From Ustilaginoidea virens (lineage: Eukaryota > Ascomycota > Sordariomycetes > Hypocreales > Clavicipitaceae), in assembly GCF_000687475.1 (NCBI RefSeq), contig NC_057317.1, forward strand, positions 2,046,001-2,110,000: DNA of 64,000 bases. The letters run 5' to 3'. The translations under genes and the position numbers were made by a program. The notes below the pieces were generated by a model, which saw nothing but the letters and a program-made list of their open reading frames with translations, was not told the origin of the DNA and ran no database searches. Of this stretch, positions 12,085 through 21,565 are shown in pieces. The first letter of the stretch is position 1, and each line of letters begins with the position of its first letter.

Positions 12085-13911
12085 ATGGAGTTCACAAGGA
12101 CGTTGGAGGTGAGAGGGAACGAGACACTGCAAGCACAGCCAAGCTCATCGATTGCACCGTACCACACGGCGCTGAACGGTGTAAACCAGCCCATGAATAT
12201 TCTGTTCCGAAATGTCCTCTGGTGGACGTTGGGTATCGTGGGCATGATTGTGCTACTCGTTAGAATATTGGAGATCCTGTGGGCCAAGCTTCGACAAGTT
12301 TCAGCCATGTCCATGCCTCGAGAGAAGCAGTCATACTGGAAGTTCTCTCAGTGGGGCTGGATGCCGGCCATGAAGAAGCACATGATATATGCGCCTCTGT
12401 GGAACAAGCGTCACAACCGGGAAATCAGGCTTTCTTCCGTCGTCAACGTGGGCACGCTGCCCTCCAGACTACACGCCATCCTCCTTCTCTCCTACCTGGG
12501 CAGCAACGTCGCCTACCTATTCTTCCTCGACTGGAAGGTTCGGAATAAATACGCCCTGTGCGCCGAGCTCCGTGGCCGCTCAGGCACTCTGGCGGTGGTC
12601 AACATGTTGCCACTGATCATCTTTGCAGGTCGCAACAACCCCTTTATTTGGATGCTCAAGATCAGCTTCGACACATACAACCTGTTGCATCGATGGTTGG
12701 GGCGGATTGTGGTGATTGAAATCTTCATACACACAGTCGCGTGGGCCATCCCAGCCGTCGCTGACGAGGGCTGGGGTGACGCTTTCCGAAGCGTCACGGA
12801 GGGTAGCTTTATCGGATCTGGGTTTATCGGCACCATCGCCTTGGTTCTGTTGATGATTCTGGCCGTCTCGCCTCTTCGGCATGCCTTTTATGAAACGTTT
12901 CTCAACGTCCACATCCTGCTGGCGTTGGTCGCCTTTGTTGCTACGTGGGTTCACTGCGCAACTTCGGGCCTTGCGGGTGGCTTACCCCAGCTACCCTACA
13001 TCATGAGCGTCATGGCCCTATGGTTCGCCGACCGGTTCGTTCGATTTCTCAGGCTTGCCTACACGAATTGGTCGAGGAAGGGATTCACCGACGCCTATTG
13101 TGAAGCCATGCCGGGAGAGGTCACTCGAGTCACCCTCCACCTTCCACGATACAAGGACATACGACCGGGGACACACGCCTACCTACGATTTGCCGGCATT
13201 ACTTCTTGGGAGAGCCATCCGTTCTCCATTGCGTGGGTAGAACACTCTGGCGGCGAGGCTTTACCCACATCCGAAAAGTCGCCGCTCAATGGCGTGGTTG
13301 ATAAGTCGCAAGCGACGACGGTTGTTTCCTTCATCATCGGAGCGCAGACTGGCCTGACCCGCAAGCTCTTCCAGGAAGCCAGTCTGTCGCCGAAAGGGGT
13401 CCGCCTCCGAGCAGCAATGGAAGGTCCCTATGCTGGCCACCACAACCTTGACTCGTACGGACACCTTGTCCTGTTCGCCGGGTCGACGGGCATCACACAT
13501 CAAATCTCGTACCTGAGACACCACCTGCAAGGCTACAATGACGCCACTGTCGCCACCCGGCGTCTTACGCTCATCTGGGTGGTCCGAACCTACGAGTCGT
13601 TGGAGTGGATACGGCCGTTCATGGACACGGTTTTGCAAGTACCCAATCGCAAAGACGTGCTCCGAATTCAAGTCTTTGTGACTCGGCCCACCAACCCGCA
13701 GGACATTGTGAGCACGAGCTCGACGGTCACCTTGTTCCCCGGTCGACCCAACATCCCGCTACTGCTCAGCAAGGAGGTGCAAGAGCAGGTTGGTGCCATG
13801 GTGGTCAGCGTCTGCGGGCCGGGGGCGCTTGCGGACGATGTGCGTGGTGCAGTCAGAGCGGTTCAGGGCGACACCGTGGTCGACTTTATCGAGGAGAGCT
13901 TCACGTGGTGA
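12085..13911 (+). CDS. Ferric-chelate reductase (FRE family)
   Basis: An intronless 608-residue plasma-membrane flavocytochrome that moves electrons from cytosolic NADPH through FAD and two haems to extracellular ferric iron. After an N-terminal membrane segment (about residues 43-66) comes the ferric-reductase transmembrane domain. Four histidines (202, 216, 276, 290) lie in two pairs, each with 13 residues between, the classic bis-haem ligand spacing; the blocks read LLHRWLGR, IFIHTVAW, NVHILLAL and TWVHC. The FAD-binding HPFS is at 378-381 and the NADPH-binding GSTGIT at 466-471. The protein ends EESFTW, the usual FRE C-terminus. The start ATG at 12085 follows a long pyrimidine-rich leader. 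The iron or copper specificity cannot be told from sequence. It converges on MET1. Confidence 0.93.
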   Translation: MEFTRTLEVRGNETLQAQPSSSIAPYHTALNGVNQPMNILFRNVLWWTLGIVGMIVLLVRILEILWAKLRQVSAMSMPREKQSYWKFSQWGWMPAMKKHMIYAPLWNKRHNREIRLSSVVNVGTLPSRLHAILLLSYLGSNVAYLFFLDWKVRNKYALCAELRGRSGTLAVVNMLPLIIFAGRNNPFIWMLKISFDTYNLLHRWLGRIVVIEIFIHTVAWAIPAVADEGWGDAFRSVTEGSFIGSGFIGTIALVLLMILAVSPLRHAFYETFLNVHILLALVAFVATWVHCATSGLAGGLPQLPYIMSVMALWFADRFVRFLRLAYTNWSRKGFTDAYCEAMPGEVTRVTLHLPRYKDIRPGTHAYLRFAGITSWESHPFSIAWVEHSGGEALPTSEKSPLNGVVDKSQATTVVSFIIGAQTGLTRKLFQEASLSPKGVRLRAAMEGPYAGHHNLDSYGHLVLFAGSTGITHQISYLRHHLQGYNDATVATRRLTLIWVVRTYESLEWIRPFMDTVLQVPNRKDVLRIQVFVTRPTNPQDIVSTSSTVTLFPGRPNIPLLLSKEVQEQVGAMVVSVCGPGALADDVRGAVRAVQGDTVVDFIEESFTW

Positions 13912-14674
13912 GGCGAAAATTGAGGCGAGCATTTCCGGAGGTATTAATATAGAGTTTACGCATTTTGACCGTCGATGTTTTTTTTTTTTTTTTTTTTTCA
14001 CATTTCGATTGCATATATATATATATATATATTTACATAAAGTTTCGGAGAACGTGTACTAGGCCCAACTGAACGCCGTGTCACAGAAATCATGCAGGGG
14101 CTTGCTTGCATCGAACTGCACATGGTCTCCCCCCTCTCCTTTTCTCCTTTTTGTTTTCAAGTCGAAACTTGGAAAATAGCATAGCATTAGCATAGGGAAC
14201 CGGCTGCGGGGGGCACCCAGGTCCAGCACTCTAGTAGCAGCAGATGGCGATGGGGTCGACGAGTGAGTCTGACAGAAGTGAACAGTCCACGCTGTACAAG
14301 CTGAGGCCAAGTTTTTCGGTTGTTGAAGATGAAGTTGGTGCATGTGTACGAAGCATACGATGAATGTCGACATCATGGCCCGAGCTACGGAGCGCTTGGG
14401 CAGAGGGCGGTCCACGGTGCGCCCATGCAAAACAAAGCGTCTTACGCGGTGAATGGGTTGAACGGCACCCATGTCATCCATCCCATGCCCATGTGGAAGG
14501 ACGCGACGTGGTGCTGGTTATCCGATTTATTTTCCGACCATGGAAAACACGCATGCCCGCTTCCAGTCCATGTTGAGTGTCCCCACCCCCGGAGAAAAAG
14601 GGTTGAAAAAAAAAAAAATAAAAAGAAGAAGAAAAAAAAAAGGAGGAGAAGAAGAAACGAGTCAGGCCCCCATT
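13912..14674. other. Convergent intergenic region (ferric reductase / MET1)
   Basis: Contains a T18 run (13979-13998), a (TA)n run (14013-14031) and an A-rich stretch (14606-14641), the 3' flanks of two convergent genes. No gene is visible. Confidence 0.5.
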
Positions 14675-16744
14675 TCAGGTGTCGCCGACGTCGACGTTGT
14701 CCATGGCGGCCTGCAATGCAACCATGCAGTTGTCGTCCTCAGCATCAGCGTCCAAGCCCCTGAACCCCTCTTGGACGACCCATGCTCGGCCCGCCTCTTT
14801 TTCGTAAAGCGCTTCGCATGCGCGGCCGACGACCAACAGGCCCGGCGGTCGGCTGCCTTCCGACTCGACGGCCTCGGCGACATGCTGCAGCGTGGTACGT
14901 ATCACTCTCTGATCGGGGCAGCTGGCGCGTTCAATGACGGCGCAGGGGGTTTCGAGGGGGAACAGGCTGCGTTTCTGGTGGCTGCGCGGCTCTACCGGGG
15001 GGGGAGCGGAAGCGGAAGCGTCGGCTGGGCTGTCGTCGTCGTCGTCGTCGTCATCGTCGTCGCGGCGACCGGGGGTGGTGGTGGTGGTGGTATGGGCAGT
15101 CAGCTCCGCCACCAGGCCGCCTATGCGATGCAGCGCCATGAGGAACACGACGGTTTGGCTGGGCACGTAGTCGGGCGGCGCGGGTGGCTTCCCCTTTTTG
15201 CCGGTGCCCGTGCAGATGAGCACCTGGTCGGCCACGTCTCGCTGGGTGGCGGGGATGCCGGCGAAGAGGCTGGCGCTGAGGGCGCTGGTGACGCCCGGGA
15301 GGACGGTGACGCGCGACGCCAGGCCGCGCTGCGTGAAGAAGGCGACCTCCTCGCCGCCGCGGCCGTAGATGAAGGGGTCGCCCTGCTTGAGGCGGAGGAC
15401 GGTTTTGCCGGACCGGACGGCTCGGAGGGCGGTCTCGAGGAGCTCCTGCTGGGCCTGGTCGGCGTTTCCGGGGAACTTGCGGGCGATCTGGACGGGGATG
15501 CGCCGCGGGACCAGGTCCAGGACGCCCGAGGGGACGAGCTTGTCGGCGAGGACGAGGTGGGCCGTCTGGATGGCTCTGAGGGTGGCGGTGGTGAGCAGGT
15601 CGGGGTGGCCGGGGCCGGAGCCGGCGAGGACGACCCTGCCCAGCTTGGGGGGGGAGGGGGATGGCGGCGGCGGCGGCGGAGAAGACGAGGGCGAGCGGCC
15701 CGGGTAGGCGGCGAGGAGTCGGTCGACGTCGGCGTCGTCGATGCGGGCCAGCCTCTTGAGCGGCCAGTACTCGCACACCTGGCCCAGCCACCGCGCGCGG
15801 CGGGCGCGCACGTGGTCCCCGCGGTCCCCGACGAGCGCGTTGAAGGAGGCGCGCTGGTCGAGCGAGTCGTCGAGGTCGAGGTCGAGGTCCGGGTGCGGGT
15901 GCGGGTGCGGGTGCGGGTGCGGGTGCGGGTGCGGGTGCCGTTCCGGGTGCCGCTCCGGGTGCAGGCCGCCGTCGTCGTCGTCGTCGTCGTCGCGCTGGAT
16001 CGCGCGGCGCAGGCGGCCGAGGCGCTCGCAGGCGGCGCCGAGGCCGGCGGGCAGCGACGCCGCAATGTCGCGCCGGATGCGGGCGGCGAGCTTGCACCCG
16101 CGGCCGTTGGTGGTGACGCCCACCTGCAGCGGGCCGTCGGCGTGCGTCGACAGCAGGGTGAGGGTGCACAGGTGCGGCGCGTCGGCGACGTTGACGGGGA
16201 TGCGGTGCCGGCGGCACAGGCGGGCGACGCGGGCGGCCAGCGGGTCGCGCGGGCCGCCCGGGCAGCAGACGAAGACGGCGTCGACGACGCGGCCGACCTG
16301 CTCGCGGCCGAGGGTGAGGAGGTCCTCGTCGGCAAAGGGGCGCGGGAGCCACGTCACGCGGCCGGCGGCGACGGGGGGGCCCAGCCCGGCGGGCAGGGCG
16401 GCGGGGGGGGTCGGCGCGGGAGCAACCAGCACGGGCAGGGCGCCCGCGGCGAGGGACTGCGCGCAGCGCGCCGAGGCGAGGGGGCTGGCGCCGACGACAA
16501 GGTGCACGTTGGCGCGGGCGTCGATGCCGGCCAGCAGGAGGGGGGCGTGTGGTGGTGGTGGTGGTGAAGATGATGCCGGTGGTGATGATGATGCCGGTGG
16601 TGATGATGATGCTGGTGGTGGTGATGATGCTGCTGCTGCTGCTGCTGCTGGGGCGGCCATGGCTGCGCGCAACATGCGAGACGGGCAGACCATGGCGGCG
16701 AGGGAGAGAGCAGAGGACAGACAAGCTCTGCTGCCTCTCGCCAT
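14675..16744 (-). CDS. MET1: Siroheme synthase / uroporphyrinogen-III C-methyltransferase (MET1)
   Basis: A single open frame of 689 residues. It makes precorrin-2, and so sirohaem, from uroporphyrinogen III with SAM; sirohaem is the cofactor of sulfite reductase. The N-terminal half (about residues 65-330) is the precorrin-2-dehydrogenase-like Rossmann domain (VHLVVGASPLASARC, then VDAVFVCCPGGPRDPLAARV). The C-terminal half (from about residue 366) is the SUMT domain, with VVLAGSGPGHPDLLT, LRLKQGDPFIYGRGGEE, LPGVTSALSA and IPATQRD. The protein is longer than usual because of low-complexity insertions: an Ala/Ser/Pro N-terminus, poly-Asp, eight His-Pro pairs (about 263-286) from a GGGTGC hexanucleotide array, a Pro/Ser linker and a second poly-Asp run. 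Two later in-frame ATGs (residues 18 and 24) are also possible starts. No intron is needed. Confidence 0.9.
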   Translation of the reverse strand: MARGSRACLSSALSLAAMVCPSRMLRAAMAAPAAAAAAASSPPPASSSPPASSSPPASSSPPPPPHAPLLLAGIDARANVHLVVGASPLASARCAQSLAAGALPVLVAPAPTPPAALPAGLGPPVAAGRVTWLPRPFADEDLLTLGREQVGRVVDAVFVCCPGGPRDPLAARVARLCRRHRIPVNVADAPHLCTLTLLSTHADGPLQVGVTTNGRGCKLAARIRRDIAASLPAGLGAACERLGRLRRAIQRDDDDDDDGGLHPERHPERHPHPHPHPHPHPHPHPDLDLDLDDSLDQRASFNALVGDRGDHVRARRARWLGQVCEYWPLKRLARIDDADVDRLLAAYPGRSPSSSPPPPPPSPSPPKLGRVVLAGSGPGHPDLLTTATLRAIQTAHLVLADKLVPSGVLDLVPRRIPVQIARKFPGNADQAQQELLETALRAVRSGKTVLRLKQGDPFIYGRGGEEVAFFTQRGLASRVTVLPGVTSALSASLFAGIPATQRDVADQVLICTGTGKKGKPPAPPDYVPSQTVVFLMALHRIGGLVAELTAHTTTTTTPGRRDDDDDDDDDDSPADASASAPPPVEPRSHQKRSLFPLETPCAVIERASCPDQRVIRTTLQHVAEAVESEGSRPPGLLVVGRACEALYEKEAGRAWVVQEGFRGLDADAEDDNCMVALQAAMDNVDVGDT
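15891..15938. repeat. (GGGTGC)8 hexanucleotide array inside MET1
   Basis: Eight perfect GGGTGC units that read as His-Pro repeats on the coding (minus) strand. GTC trinucleotide runs at 15969-15989 and 15037-15060 encode poly-Asp in the same gene. Confidence 0.9.
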
Positions 16745-17407
16745 GCGGCGCCCGGGGGGGAGTTTATTGCCTGTCGTGGCGTGGCTTCAGCGTGGCTTTG
16801 GCGTGGGCCGTCGAGGCCGGCCGCCAGACGAAGCCGACGACGAAGCCGACGGCCCGAAGCACGCAATTGCCCCTTGCGCCTGCCTCGCTCGTCGCCGCCG
16901 AGTCCCGGCTGCTGGGCTGCACCACCTGCCGGACCCGCTCTTGCCCAATCCGCGTCGAGGCTGACGCCATTGGCCATTTGCCATTTGCCATTTGCCATTT
17001 CCAATTCCCATGTGCCCATTTGCCCGTTTCCATTTTCCATTCCACTTTCCCAAACTCCCTTGTCGCCCCGCCAGCCTTGCCCCGCCAGTCTTGCCCCGCC
17101 ATCGTATCGCCGGCGGCAATCTTCTTGGGACAAAGCTGCACAAAGCAGTCCTTGCACTCGCTCGCACGAGACCGTCCAGGTATGTTGGACTACTACTGCC
17201 TTGACGAGGCAAAGCGCCTACGGACAGCCTACGGGTGTCAAAATCCTTTCCCCCTCCTCTGAAACTAAGAAGTAAAAGAGAAGAGAATTTCACGTCATAT
17301 ACGCACGCGGTGCTGCTTAGGTGACCCGTGTTTGGGCATTGTGCGCTCTTCACCGCATCCTCGATGTTTACATTGTATCCAGCCGCCTATTCGTACATGG
17401 CCCGGTA
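16745..17407. other. Intergenic between MET1 and RSM22
   Basis: Upstream region of MET1 and 3' flank of RSM22. It carries a TTGCCATTTGCCA short tandem array (about 16970-17012). No gene is visible. Confidence 0.5.
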
Positions 17408-19987
17408 TCAAATCCCACGGCGCTGCGTCTTCACGCCTCCCTCGTCAACGCTCTGCCGCCCTCCCCCCACGTTTGCCGCCTCCTCCCACGCCGCCTCCGC
17501 CTCCGCGTCCAACTCTTCGTCCAGCTCCGCCTCTACCCGCGCCTCCGCGTCGAGCAGCTCCTGCATCAAGTCTCGCTGCTTGGCGGCTCTGGTCTTGGGC
17601 CGCCTCTCCTTGAGCGCCTTCTCCTCGTCCGCGGCGGCTCCCACCTTGCTGCGCGGCCTCTTCTTCTTGCCATCCGCCGCGGCTTCTCCTCCTCCTCCTC
17701 CTCCTCCTCCTGCTGCTGCTGCTGCTGCTGCTGCTCGCTGTCCCCCGTCGCCGCCCACGTCCGCGCCGCTTCCACTCCCGACCCGCACGCCGCGCCAGAC
17801 TCTGCTCTTGGCCCCCAGCGCCCACAGGTCCCCCCATCGCGACTTTCGCGCGTCGTGGTACGCCAGCTTGCTGAAGCTCTTGGGCACCGTCCAGCGCTCA
17901 ATGTCCCCCGCGGCCGTGCAGAGATCCAGCGTCACGTGGCCCTTGCGCTTCAGCGGCGGGAGAACCAGCCGCGGCAGCGTCTGCATGTCCGGCGCCTGCT
18001 CCGAGCTCTCGTACCCGCGAAACGCCCGATCCGTCGCGTCCCGGCCCGTGGCGCCGCTCTTCCTCGCCACGCCCCTGCGCACCGCCACGTAGCTGAACTC
18101 GACCTCGCCTTGCTTGCTCGCCTGCTTCCCCACCACCTGGGCGTAGAACCGTGGCTGCACGAAGCGCTGGTTGAAGTGGCAGTAGTCCTTGCGGCCCTTG
18201 CTCTTGCCGGCCGTCTTGTACATCGGGCACGTCCCGTGGTTGGAGCAGGGAGCCACAATGTGTCCTTGCTCCAGCTCGCGATGATACGCCGGGTTGAGCT
18301 CTTCCGTGCCGCTGCCCGCTCTCGGCTGCGGCTGCCCGGCCTGCGGCAGGAGAAACCGCTTGAGGATGGTGTCTCGGACATGCGCCACGGCTTCGAACCC
18401 TCGCGGGTGCGCCTTTTCAATCACCACCAAGACGCCTCCCTCGGCGTTCAGCAAGCTCCACAGGTTGTTGAGGACGGCTTGCCGGTAGTGATCCTGCTTC
18501 TCTTTGAGAAACAGGTGGGACGCGATGATGAGGTCGAAGCTTTTGCGCGGCTGCGCCGTGGCTCCCGCGTCGAGGTGCTTGCCCTGCATTTCTCCAGAGT
18601 GCTGGTAATCCGGCAGGCGCGGCAGGAACGTCGTCTTGTCCAGAAACGTCTTGAGCCGGTGTCGGAGCCGGTCCGAGGAAGCAATCACCGTCTTCCTTCC
18701 CGCCGGCCTAGGCCCTCCTACCTCGCCCTTGTCCTTCAAGAGCGCCCATTCAGCCCCGACAATCTGCTCCCACGCTACCAGTCCGGCTCCACCGCCACCG
18801 GCGTCCAGGACGCTCAAGCCCTCCCCCTCGCCACCCCGCTTCAGGCGAGACTGAATCCACTCGCTGCCCACTCGTTTCCGCACCTCTCTCAATATCGAGC
18901 TGATGGAGGCGTACGCCGGAGGCAGGTAGCTGGCCAGAAACGCGTCAGCTTCGATTTCCGTCATGTGTCGTTGATCGGGCGCAAGGCCGACCCCTCCCAT
19001 GTTTCCCTTCCTTTTCCCCTCTGGAGTGGACGGCGAGGTAGGTAGGCCGGGTCCTCCAAAGGCGGCCTCTGCTGCTTGCTTGACGTGCTTCATGTGGCTT
19101 CTCTCGAGAAGCCCTCGAATCGGCAAGAGGAACTCTTCCCGGGGCAGCGCAATCTCGACCGGGCTGCCGTGAAATCGTCCATCCAGCGTATACCGGTGAA
19201 ATCGCCGATGCTCTCCCAACTCTCTCTCTTGATGGGCTACGTCTTCTTCAGGCGGCCAGTCTGCAGCTTCATCCGAGTCCACTTCTTCCTCGGCAACCGC
19301 GTCTGCTCTGTCGCCGTGGTCTGAAACACTCTTGTGCGCGGCTTCAAAGTCTTGGACCAATCTTTGGAGCACATCGTGCTCTCTCTGACTCCTAGCTACC
19401 ATATCCGCGTAGCCTGGAGCCCGGTCAACAAAACCCCTCTGGTGGCTTTGTTCACTTGATTCGTCGGCGTCTTTTCCAGCTTCGTCAGCTTTGCCTTGCT
19501 GCCTCTCAACCGCGCCAATCACTTCCTCCAGTTCTCCACCATCGACTTGTCGCAGCAACGTGCTTTGGTCCTTGGGCTGAGGCGTCTCAGCGCCCATGTC
19601 CGCATGCGTCGGGATGCCAACATCTTCCGGCTCGGTTTCTCGCAGGGGGGGCCCGTACAAACGCTCGTAGAGAGCATACTCTTGCTCACTCAAGTACCCG
19701 CTGGGCAGAGTATCCCGAAATCGCTGTTTGGCATCTCGCACAACTTTTTCTACGTCTTCTGCGGAGTTTTCCTTTGGCTCGGCCGTAGAGTCGCTCTTTG
19801 ACGACGGCGATGTAGAAAAGGAGCGTCGCCCGGCCGCAAGACTGCTTGCGCGGTTGGTAAGGGTTCGTCCACGGCCGGCGTTGATTCTCCGTACGCGATG
19901 CAACCTGGGAGAGAGGGCTTTCAGTGAAAATGCGGGACTGCGACGATAGTTCGAGCAGGCATGTCGGATGCCGCCAAATGAAAGCAT
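17408..19987 (-). CDS. RSM22: Mitochondrial ribosome assembly factor / methyltransferase-like RSM22
   Basis: A single open frame of 859 residues starting MLSFGGIRHAC. RSM22 (METTL17 in animals) is a methyltransferase-fold Fe-S protein needed to assemble the small mitochondrial ribosomal subunit. The first 60 residues are rich in Arg/Ser and end RRSFSTS, a matrix presequence. A degenerate SAM-binding block LDAGGGGAG lies at about 395, and a Rossmann strand block FDLIIASHLFLK follows at about 480. The cluster CSNHGTCPMY (Cys 581 and 587) with DYCHFNQRF (Cys 603) is the Rsm22 metal-binding signature. After about residue 740 the protein has Ala- and Gly-runs from CTG/CTC trinucleotide repeats and an acidic helix. 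An upstream in-frame TTG exists but ATG 19987 is the first ATG. Confidence 0.9.
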   Translation of the reverse strand: MLSFGGIRHACSNYRRSPAFSLKALSPRLHRVRRINAGRGRTLTNRASSLAAGRRSFSTSPSSKSDSTAEPKENSAEDVEKVVRDAKQRFRDTLPSGYLSEQEYALYERLYGPPLRETEPEDVGIPTHADMGAETPQPKDQSTLLRQVDGGELEEVIGAVERQQGKADEAGKDADESSEQSHQRGFVDRAPGYADMVARSQREHDVLQRLVQDFEAAHKSVSDHGDRADAVAEEEVDSDEAADWPPEEDVAHQERELGEHRRFHRYTLDGRFHGSPVEIALPREEFLLPIRGLLERSHMKHVKQAAEAAFGGPGLPTSPSTPEGKRKGNMGGVGLAPDQRHMTEIEADAFLASYLPPAYASISSILREVRKRVGSEWIQSRLKRGGEGEGLSVLDAGGGGAGLVAWEQIVGAEWALLKDKGEVGGPRPAGRKTVIASSDRLRHRLKTFLDKTTFLPRLPDYQHSGEMQGKHLDAGATAQPRKSFDLIIASHLFLKEKQDHYRQAVLNNLWSLLNAEGGVLVVIEKAHPRGFEAVAHVRDTILKRFLLPQAGQPQPRAGSGTEELNPAYHRELEQGHIVAPCSNHGTCPMYKTAGKSKGRKDYCHFNQRFVQPRFYAQVVGKQASKQGEVEFSYVAVRRGVARKSGATGRDATDRAFRGYESSEQAPDMQTLPRLVLPPLKRKGHVTLDLCTAAGDIERWTVPKSFSKLAYHDARKSRWGDLWALGAKSRVWRGVRVGSGSGADVGGDGGQRAAAAAAAAGGGGGGGGEAAADGKKKRPRSKVGAAADEEKALKERRPKTRAAKQRDLMQELLDAEARVEAELDEELDAEAEAAWEEAANVGGGRQSVDEGGVKTQRRGI

Positions 19988-20431
19988 TTTATAGCATCCT
20001 TTTGACGCAGTGAAGAACCAGGCAGGGATCAAAGTGCCGAGGGCCCGATGTTATCGTAGCCTCTTTCACCACGGCGTCACGTGATTGTTGAAATACGTGC
20101 CATGAAAACCAAGGGTACGGAGTTACTCCTCCGTACATGGATTTTGGCAAATCATGCGGCGGGATGCTGTGTGCCTGGAGAAGAAAAATTCCCAACTTGA
20201 CAGTTCCTTTTCAAGATACATTTGCCCAGCAGGGAACAGCAGTCATGTTCCAAGCTATAATAGCAAGCGCGGCACTGAAATATTACTATTTACACGAGCA
20301 GTATCCCAGCCCAGGACGTCAAAATTGCAATTCAAGAACCAAGGGAAAGAAATAACCGGGGGTGAAGAGACCTTCTAATCCACAAACGCCGTCGCCCTTT
20401 CGTTACTACATTGTTCAGGTCCGTTTACCCA
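19988..20431. other. Intergenic between RSM22 and the thioredoxin gene
   Basis: Promoter of RSM22 (TATAAAA on the minus strand just before the start) and 3' flank of the thioredoxin gene. It contains an imperfect palindrome of TACGGAGTTACTCCTCCGTA type at 20115-20136. Confidence 0.5.
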
Positions 20432-21269
20432 TCACAGATCAGCCAATGTCTTGAACGCAGCTCTCTGCTGCGGCGGCCGAGCCGCAGTCCCTGAACCGCT
20501 GGTGCGAGATGCGTACGAGGGCCCAGATCCAGAAGCTGAGGAGGAACCGCGCGACGGCTTGGACTTTTCTTTCCCGGAGTTGTGAATGTTGAACCGAGAT
20601 TGCTCGGCTGCTTTCTGCGCATCAAACTTCAGACACACACACACACACACAATCAGTACCTTTTGCTCGCCCCACAGACTTGCTTCCTTCTTTGGGACAC
20701 GTACCGAGAAGAGGGAGACTATGTATAGACCGACAAAGGAGATAAACATGTTCAGCAAGCCGCCCAGGTCGAACTCTCTTCTCGCATACGCAGCATGCAC
20801 CGGCGGTCCGCCGAGGGTTCGGCCTGGAGACTTGAACAGGGCTTCGGCGGATTTGCTGGCACCCGCCAGCTGGACTGCTTTGGCGACGGCGTCGGACAGG
20901 CTGGCTGGATTGGCGCCCTGGATGGTTTGGATGCAGGAGCCGTTGTGGAAGATCTTAAAGGTGGGCATGGCCGAGACGGCATTTTGCTGAGCAATCTGCT
21001 GTTGCGAGTCGACATTGACTTTGGCAAAGGCGATTTTCTTCGGCACTGAATGCTGGTTCGCGAGACGTTGGAAGTGAGGCGCAATCATCTTGCATGGGCC
21101 GCACCAGTCGGCGTAGACTTGTGGCCAGACAGTTAGTATTTTAAAGCCTTCCATGCATGGGTGGCGCTGATGATGGGGGGAGCATCGCACAGTCAGTCAC
21201 TACCACAGAAGTTCCCGAGAGCAGGGACTGCCACTCCGAAGGCGACTTGATATCAACAGGATCGCTCAT
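20432..21269 (-). CDS. Thioredoxin with C-terminal membrane anchor
   Basis: Exons 21191-21269, 20705-21117 and 20432-20626 encode 228 residues. Intron 1 (21118-21190) runs GTGCGA to CAAG with a TACTAAC branch site and its splicing restores TDFYADWCGPCK. Intron 2 (20627-20704) runs GTACGT to GAAG at phase 0. The active-site WCGPC has cysteines 32 and 35, and AMPTF carries the cis-proline. A canonical thioredoxin fold ends near residue 110. It is followed by a Ser/Ala linker, one hydrophobic segment (about 145-163, LLNMFISFVGLYIVSLF) and a basic, Ser/Gly-rich 65-residue tail. It should be a cytosol-facing membrane-anchored disulfide reductase. It shares a 296-bp divergent promoter with the SPOUT gene. 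Confidence 0.9.
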
Positions 21270-21565
21270 TTTTTTTTTTTATTCGATGGAACCGTTTCGT
21301 AAAACTCGCAGAGGCGAAATGTCGTTCGAGGTACTTTGTGCAGTCAAGGAAGAGGACAGCCTGGAGCCACTCCCTGCTCACCCTTATCTGGTCAACCAAT
21401 AAGGCGGGGCCTGTCCACGCATGCGGCAGGCGGTCTCCATCGTGGGTCTCTTTTTCTGCCGGACGTATTCGTGCTGCTTCGATAAAAATCCTCCGTCATG
21501 TCTCACCGACTGGTAGTACCTCTGGGACGTATGAAGTGCAGGTCAAGTCGTGCCGCACATGTACA
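21270..21565. promoter_or_regulatory. Divergent promoter (thioredoxin / SPOUT methyltransferase)
   Basis: The 296 bp between two divergent start codons must contain both core promoters. A T11 run (21270-21280) is the only visible element; no specific factor site can be named. Confidence 0.5.

Noticed and set aside
14471..16567. A 698-codon plus-strand open frame (and a 557-codon minus-strand frame) opposite or overlapping MET1
   Set aside because: They are low-complexity shadows of a very GC-rich gene; only the 14675-16744 minus frame carries the precorrin dehydrogenase and SUMT motifs.
17321..19045. A 574-codon plus-strand open frame opposite RSM22
   Set aside because: No domain or motif; its composition mirrors the GC-rich minus-strand gene, which has clear RSM22 signatures.
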